Part shown: one piece after another, positions 6,227 to 9,770 of the stretch | Layout: each line of letters begins with the position of its first letter | Position numbering within the stretch: the stretch's first letter is position 1 | Assembly (NCBI GenBank): GCA_963854565.1 | Contig: CAWKZT010000063.1 | Location: 1-9,770 of the forward strand | Source of the DNA: CAWKZT01 sp963854565 | Lineage (GTDB): Bacteria > Actinomycetota > Acidimicrobiia > Acidimicrobiales > JAHEJN01 | DNA length: 9,770 nt | Direction: 5' to 3' | Notes under the pieces: generated by a model | The model's input: only the letters and a program-made list of their open reading frames with translations | Told to the model about the DNA's origin: nothing | The model's database searches: none | Made by a program: the position numbers and the translations under genes

Positions 6227-7111
6227 ATGCCGAAAGTCGCGGTTGGTGACCTTGAGCTGTACTACGACGCATACGGGGATCCGAGCGATCAAACGGTGCT
6301 CCTCATACCGGGCCTAGGGGCACAGTGCCTTAGCTGGCCCGAAGAGCTCTGCGAAAGTTTGGCAGCCCGCTACCTGCATGTCGTTCGTTTCGACAATCGC
6401 GATGTTGGTCTCTCGACCAAGCTGAACCATTTGCCGTTCTCGCTCGACGACATGGTGGCGAAGATGGGGTCCGGTGAGGTCATTGAGGCCCCTTATGGGT
6501 TTAGCGAGATGGCGGCTGATGCCGTGGGACTCATGGATGCCTTGGGCATCGAATCCGCTCATGTCGTTGGACTGTCTCTGGGAGGAATGATCGCTCAGGT
6601 GCTGGCGATCGAGTCGCCCAATCGGTTGCTGTCACTCACGTCGGTGATGTCCGCCAGCGGCAACGTCGGATACGGCCAACCAACCGAAGATTCGCTAGCC
6701 ATGTTGCTCGGAAATCCCGTTTCATCGGACCGAAGCGATGTCATCGAATTTCAGTTGCGCCAACGGGCAACCTGGGGAAGCCCCGATCACCTTGACGAAG
6801 CTGAAGCTGAGGCGTATTTCAACGCTTGTCTCGACCGCAGCGACGACTCTGTGAGTGGGAGCCGTCATTATGGGGCGATCTTTACGGCATACGACCGCGA
6901 ACCGGGTCTTCGTGATCTGACTATGCCTACGTTGCTGCTGCATGGCACGGCCGACAAGCTTGTGCAGCCATCGGGTAGTGAGCGATTGGCAGAACTCATT
7001 CCTCATGCCGAGTTGGTCTGGCTCGAAGGAATGGGCCACGATCTGCCTACGGCCTACTGGGCCACCATCATTGAGAACATCACCCAGCACGTGGTTCGCG
7101 CTTCGGCATAA
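6227..7111 (+). CDS. Alpha/beta-hydrolase (RdmC-like esterase/hydrolase)
   Basis: This 294-residue soluble alpha/beta-hydrolase has a complete catalytic set. The oxyanion region is PGLGAQ (28-33), followed by the family block RFDNRDVGLST (54-64). The nucleophile elbow is GLSLGGM with Ser117, the acid is probably Asp243 in HGTADKLV, and the base is His271 in GMGHDLP. A cap domain lies at about 135-225. The RFDNRDVGLS and SLGGMIAQ signatures resemble aclacinomycin methylesterase RdmC and many actinobacterial carboxylesterases. The true substrate is unknown. ATG 6227 has GGAG seven bases upstream. The racemase gene follows after 31 bp in the same direction, so the pair is probably co-transcribed. 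The context hints at an ester or acyl-CoA related job, which is inference. Confidence 0.85.
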   Translation: MPKVAVGDLELYYDAYGDPSDQTVLLIPGLGAQCLSWPEELCESLAARYLHVVRFDNRDVGLSTKLNHLPFSLDDMVAKMGSGEVIEAPYGFSEMAADAVGLMDALGIESAHVVGLSLGGMIAQVLAIESPNRLLSLTSVMSASGNVGYGQPTEDSLAMLLGNPVSSDRSDVIEFQLRQRATWGSPDHLDEAEAEAYFNACLDRSDDSVSGSRHYGAIFTAYDREPGLRDLTMPTLLLHGTADKLVQPSGSERLAELIPHAELVWLEGMGHDLPTAYWATIIENITQHVVRASA

Positions 7112-7142
7112 CCGGTCGCTGGGATAACAGGGGGAAACACCC

Positions 7143-8291
7143 ATGGGTCCACTAACTGGTTACAAGATCATCGAGATTGCCGGAATTGGGCCGGGGCCAT
7201 TTTGTGCGATGATGCTGTCGGACTTGGGCGCGGAGGTCATCCGTGTGGACCGAGCGGCGGCGGCGCAACGCGCGGGACGGTCAGGACCCTCGGGCGACAT
7301 TTTGAACCGCGGGCGCAAGTCGATTGCCGTTGACCTCAAGAATCCCGATGGGGTCGAAGCGGTGCTGCGGCTGGTTGAATCTGCCGATGCGCTGATCGAA
7401 GGCTTTCGTCCAGGTGTGGCCGAACGACTAGGAATCGGACCCGATGTTTGCGCCGAGCGCAACCCGCGTCTGGTGTATGGCCGCATGACGGGGTGGGGGC
7501 AAGATGGGCCTTACGCGTCGGCAGCCGGGCACGACATCAATTATCTGGCACTTTCGGGAACGTTGCATGCCATTGGTCGTGCCGGCGAGAAGCCGACACC
7601 ACCGATCAACCTGGTTGGGGATTTTGGGGGCGGTGGCATGCTTTTGGCCTTAGGTGTCGTAGCGGCCATGCTTGAAGCGAAGGGGTCTGGTCAGGGTCAG
7701 GTTGTCGACACAGCCATGGTCGATGGCTCGGCCATCCTCAACACGATGACGCATTCACTGTTGGCCAGTGGGCTGTGGGAAGACGAACGTGGTGTCAACA
7801 TGCTCGACACGGGGGCGCACTACTACGACACGTACGAAACGTCGGATGGCAAATTTGTATCGATTGGGTCGATCGAACCGCAGTTCTACGCCCAACTATT
7901 GTCGCTGACTGGCCTCGATGCTGATGACGAATTTCTCAATCACCAGCACGACCAGTCGATGTGGCCGCATCTCAGCGGACGTCTCACCGCGGTGTTCAAG
8001 ACGAAGACGCGCGATCAGTGGTGCGAAATTATGGAACACACCGATGTTTGTTTTGCTCCGGTCTTGTCCATGACCGAGGCACCCCACCACCCGCATAATC
8101 TTGAACGCGGCACATTCGTTCAGCCGAATGGTGTGATGCAAGCTGCTCCTGCGCCGCGTTTTAGTCGAACGCCGAGCACCATTCAACGGCCACCGGCGGT
8201 ACCGGGCGAGCACACCGATGAAGTGCTGGCCGACTGGGGGTTCGACGAGACCGAGGTCGGCGAACTACGCGACGGCGACGCAATCGCCTAG
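7143..8291 (+). CDS. Alpha-methylacyl-CoA racemase (CoA-transferase family III fold)
   Basis: The 382-residue protein belongs to the CaiB/BaiF family, racemase branch. It would interconvert 2R- and 2S-methylacyl-CoA so that branched fatty acid or sterol side-chain CoA esters can enter beta-oxidation. Evidence includes the N-terminal TGYKIIEIAGIGPGPFCAMM, GAEVIRVDR, GRKSIAVDLK and GFRPGVAERLGIGP. The block AGHDINYLALSGTLHAIGR contains His130, and LVGDFGGGG contains Asp160. These correspond to catalytic His126 and Asp156 of the mycobacterial racemase MCR. YDTYE (E232) matches another conserved acidic residue. The His/Asp pair argues for a racemase rather than a CoA-transferase. The length is slightly above the roughly 360 residues typical of MCR. 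ATG 7143 is preceded by AGGGGG eight bases upstream. It is the second gene after the alpha/beta-hydrolase. Confidence 0.9.
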   Translation: MGPLTGYKIIEIAGIGPGPFCAMMLSDLGAEVIRVDRAAAAQRAGRSGPSGDILNRGRKSIAVDLKNPDGVEAVLRLVESADALIEGFRPGVAERLGIGPDVCAERNPRLVYGRMTGWGQDGPYASAAGHDINYLALSGTLHAIGRAGEKPTPPINLVGDFGGGGMLLALGVVAAMLEAKGSGQGQVVDTAMVDGSAILNTMTHSLLASGLWEDERGVNMLDTGAHYYDTYETSDGKFVSIGSIEPQFYAQLLSLTGLDADDEFLNHQHDQSMWPHLSGRLTAVFKTKTRDQWCEIMEHTDVCFAPVLSMTEAPHHPHNLERGTFVQPNGVMQAAPAPRFSRTPSTIQRPPAVPGEHTDEVLADWGFDETEVGELRDGDAIA

Positions 8292-8304
8292 TCGCTATAG
8301 CGAC
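8291..8304. repeat. Perfect 14-bp palindrome overlapping the racemase stop
   Basis: GTCGCTATAGCGAC is a perfect palindrome beginning at the last base of the racemase TAG stop. As RNA it gives a five-base stem with a TATA loop, but no T-run follows. It may be an mRNA-end hairpin or a protein-binding operator. Both readings are inference. Confidence 0.5.
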
Positions 8305-8458
8305 CTAAAGAGCATATTAGTGCTTGCGTACGTCAGTTCTGTTTGGCATGTTTGTAGGTACTGAATCGGTTGTTTTGCTTCCCCCTTTGTGGCCTAGGTT
8401 TGGTCGCCTGTCTTGTTCGCTTACCGCAACTTTTTGTTGCCCGGTTGGCACCGATTTT

Positions 8459-8466
8459 GGAGGGAG
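8459..8466 (+). promoter_or_regulatory. Strong Shine-Dalgarno ahead of the decayed DUF222 frame
   Basis: GGAGGGAG precedes the GTG at 8473 by six bases from its end. It is one of the best ribosome sites in the window and fixes the original start of the broken gene, rather than the upstream in-frame ATG at 8413. Confidence 0.65.
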
Positions 8467-8472
8467 CTTCAC

Positions 8473-9177
8473 GTGTCAGATCAACTACAACAGCTGCAAG
8501 CAAGCATCGAAGCTCTCCGAGACATCGACGTCGTTTCGTTGTCGGGCCCGGAGTTGGAAGCACGTTTGCACTCCCTTGTTTCGGTGGCGCCATTGTTGGC
8601 GGCGGCTACTGCTGAAGCGCCGAATCAGACATGTTCCTATTTTGATCGCGCACTCAAAGAGATTCGTCCCCCGGAGAGCAACGACTTCTGTGCTTATTCC
8701 TGGCGCGGTCCTGAGCGAAGGACCGCTCACGGGCGATGTCTTCGTTGCTCGGCCCGTTCGTGGGGTTACTCTCGCGGGAGAGCCCGAGTCGCAGTTGCCA
8801 GGTTCGGAGTCGAGTACGCAGAGTCCCGTTGTTCATAACACGATGCTACCCGGAGGTAGTTGCAGCGCAGCCGTAAAAGCTACAGAGTCGGTCGCTGCTC
8901 GTTGTGGGTATAGCGCTCTCTGCGCTGTCCGGCGAGACAGTAGAGCCTGACGTCGCGGTCGAGTCCGCACCGACAGACCCGACACCGATCTCAACGCTGG
9001 ACCCGGCACTGGCACGATCATGCCCCATCTGAAGCCCTCGACATGGCGTTGGGTGGTTGGGTGCGGCGCATGGTTATTGGGCCCAAAGGTCACATGATTG
9101 ACTACGGTCACAAACAACGCCTATTTCCCAAACATTTGGGCGACACCATCCGCCAAACACAAACAACTCGCGGCTAG
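8473..9177 (+). pseudogene. Degenerate DUF222/HNH-endonuclease-type (REP13E12-like) gene
   Basis: The frame starting at GTG 8473 gives LQQLQASIEALRDIDVVSLS and then GPELEARLHSLVSVAPLLAA, which resembles the N-terminal helices of DUF222 proteins. It then loses recognisable similarity and meets stops at 8836-8838, 8857-8859, 8911-8913 and 8941-8943. The same frame is open again from 8944 to the TAG at 9175-9177. There, ALDMALGGWVRRMVIGPKGH followed by MIDYGHKQRLFPKHLGDTIR resembles the segment that normally leads into the HNH domain (VIGPDG..LDxGRxxRLFxxxLRxAxR). No HNH histidines or zinc-type cysteines follow. Family members usually have about 400-500 residues, whereas only about 235 codons remain, so the middle and the nuclease end are missing. 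Such genes are multicopy, recombination-prone elements in actinobacterial genomes. The two ends are my motif recognition; the middle is unassigned. Confidence 0.5.
8707..8946 (+). other. Hairpin-rich stretch inside the decayed gene
   Basis: Several perfect short stems occur close together: GGTCC/GGACC (8707-8723), overlapping TGAGCG/CGCTCA (8712-8729), CTCTC-GCGG-GAGAG (8769-8782), CTACC-CGGA-GGTAG (8846-8859), and a nested pair GCTCT/AGAGC (8915-8946) enclosing CTGTC/GACAG (8925-8940). The arms differ from one another, so this is not a repeat array. No tRNA or known RNA family was recognised. It may be a structured RNA or chance in GC-rich debris. Confidence 0.3.
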
Positions 9178-9193
9178 CTGTAGGTCGAATTCG

Positions 9194-9203
9194 GTCGATC
9201 GAC
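9194..9203. repeat. 10-bp palindrome upstream of the PIG-L gene
   Basis: GTCGATCGAC lies 25 bases before the ATG at 9229, with a GGTCGA copy just upstream (9183-9188). It could be an operator, but a 10-bp palindrome of this composition is also expected by chance. Confidence 0.25.
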
Positions 9204-9228
9204 AGCTCGGACACGGCAGACTGTTGCG

Positions 9229-9770
9229 ATGTCGACGCTTGTTTGTTTCCATGCCCATCCCGACGATGAAGCGATCGCTACAGCCGGACTGATGATGGGT
9301 GCGGTCGATGCTGGCCATCGGGTGGTGCTTGTTGTCGCTACTCGTGGTGAAGGGGGCCTTGTTCCCGATGATCTCGCGGCCGGGGAATCTCTCGCTGATC
9401 GACGTACCGAAGAACAAGAGCGTGCGGCAGCGATGCTCGGTGTTCATCGGCTTGAGTGGTTGGAGTACGGCGACAGCGGAATGGCAGGCGATGCAGCCAA
9501 CGATGATCCCGATTGCTTCTGGCAGGCCGATGTTGATGATGCAGCGGACCGCTTGGCAACCTTGCTGAAAGACGAAGACATCGATGTTCTTACTATCTAT
9601 GACGACCATGGCGGCTATGACCATCCTGATCACATCGCTATTCATCGAGTCGGAACTCGCTTTGCCGAAGTGTGTGGAATCACCAACGTGTATTGGTCGA
9701 CGATGAATCGCGATCTGATCACCAAGCAGATGGAAACGATGCGAGACGCTACGGCAAACATGCCCGATGA
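9229..9770 (+). CDS. PIG-L/LmbE-family N-acetylglucosaminyl deacetylase (MshB/Mca-like), 3' end outside window
   Basis: The open frame begins at ATG 9229 and runs off the right edge, showing 180 codons. It has the zinc deacetylase signature AHPDDE at residues 9-14 and a second motif HGGYDHPDHIAIH at 127-139. By comparison with MshB, His10, Asp13 and His135 would bind zinc and Asp12 would be the general base. LVVATRGEGG (about 34-43) and ADRRTEEQERAAAMLGV (about 53-69) are also family-typical. Relatives deacetylate GlcNAc-containing conjugates, such as the mycothiol precursor (MshB), or cleave mycothiol S-conjugates (Mca). Substrate cannot be fixed from the visible part. There is no good Shine-Dalgarno before the ATG and no stronger upstream start after the stop at 9181-9183. 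It follows the decayed DUF222 region and has no visible operon partner. Confidence 0.88.
   Translation, partial: MSTLVCFHAHPDDEAIATAGLMMGAVDAGHRVVLVVATRGEGGLVPDDLAAGESLADRRTEEQERAAAMLGVHRLEWLEYGDSGMAGDAANDDPDCFWQADVDDAADRLATLLKDEDIDVLTIYDDHGGYDHPDHIAIHRVGTRFAEVCGITNVYWSTMNRDLITKQMETMRDATANMPD

Noticed and set aside
8426..8440. GCAAC-TTTTT-GTTGC hairpin upstream of the decayed gene
   Set aside because: A five-base stem in T-rich leader sequence. It is plausible by chance and the T-run is in the loop, not after the stem.
8800..8830. tRNA-like GGTTCGGAGTC segment
   Set aside because: No acceptor stem, anticodon arm or CCA-compatible end could be arranged around it.
8324..8950. 208-codon open frame on the plus strand
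   Set aside because: It has no ribosome site, overlaps the better-supported GTG 8473 start in another frame, and has Cys/Arg/Ser-rich composition without domain features.
9121..9645. 174-codon open frame on the minus strand
   Set aside because: It is antisense to the PIG-L gene, which carries the HPDDE and HPDH catalytic motifs.

Overview
The window looks like a piece of an actinobacterial chromosome, most likely an Acidimicrobiia-type lineage (inference). It has moderately high GC, an HRDC-tailed UvrD2-like helicase, an alpha-methylacyl-CoA racemase, a PIG-L/LmbE deacetylase, DUF222-like gene debris, several GTG/TTG starts and a probable leaderless transcript. No rRNA, tRNA, CRISPR array, intact transposase or phage gene was seen.

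Layout. 1-2504 (+): a probable three-gene run made of a YczE-like membrane protein (cut by the window's left edge), a small PNPOx-fold flavin-binding protein and an FAD-dependent glycerol-3-phosphate dehydrogenase, with gaps of 9 and 19 bp. 2561-3142 (-): a DUF4389 membrane protein built from two roughly 100-residue repeats and convergent with glpD. 3143-3439: a gap holding the DUF4389 leader (with a G8 tract), a possible 49-codon small gene and an inverted repeat. 3440-5425 (-): the UvrD2-like helicase. Only 17 bp away, 5443-6075 (+) encodes a bacterial-PH/SHOCT membrane protein with a good leaderless promoter. 6227-8291 (+): an alpha/beta hydrolase and an alpha-methylacyl-CoA racemase 31 bp apart, probably one transcript for acyl-CoA or ester metabolism.

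8292-9228 holds no intact gene. It begins with a 14-bp palindrome over the racemase stop codon, followed by a T-rich stretch and a strong Shine-Dalgarno feeding a decayed DUF222/HNH (REP13E12-like) reading frame. That frame is broken by four in-frame stops, lacks the HNH module and is unusually rich in short hairpins. At 9229 a PIG-L family deacetylase begins and runs off the right edge.

Most of the window is ordinary housekeeping and metabolic content. I do not see a clear new multi-gene system. The points most worth a second look are the GlpD active-site substitutions, the duplicated DUF4389 protein with its G-tract leader, the small ORF at 3252, the compact divergent helicase/PH promoter region and the structured debris between the racemase and the deacetylase.
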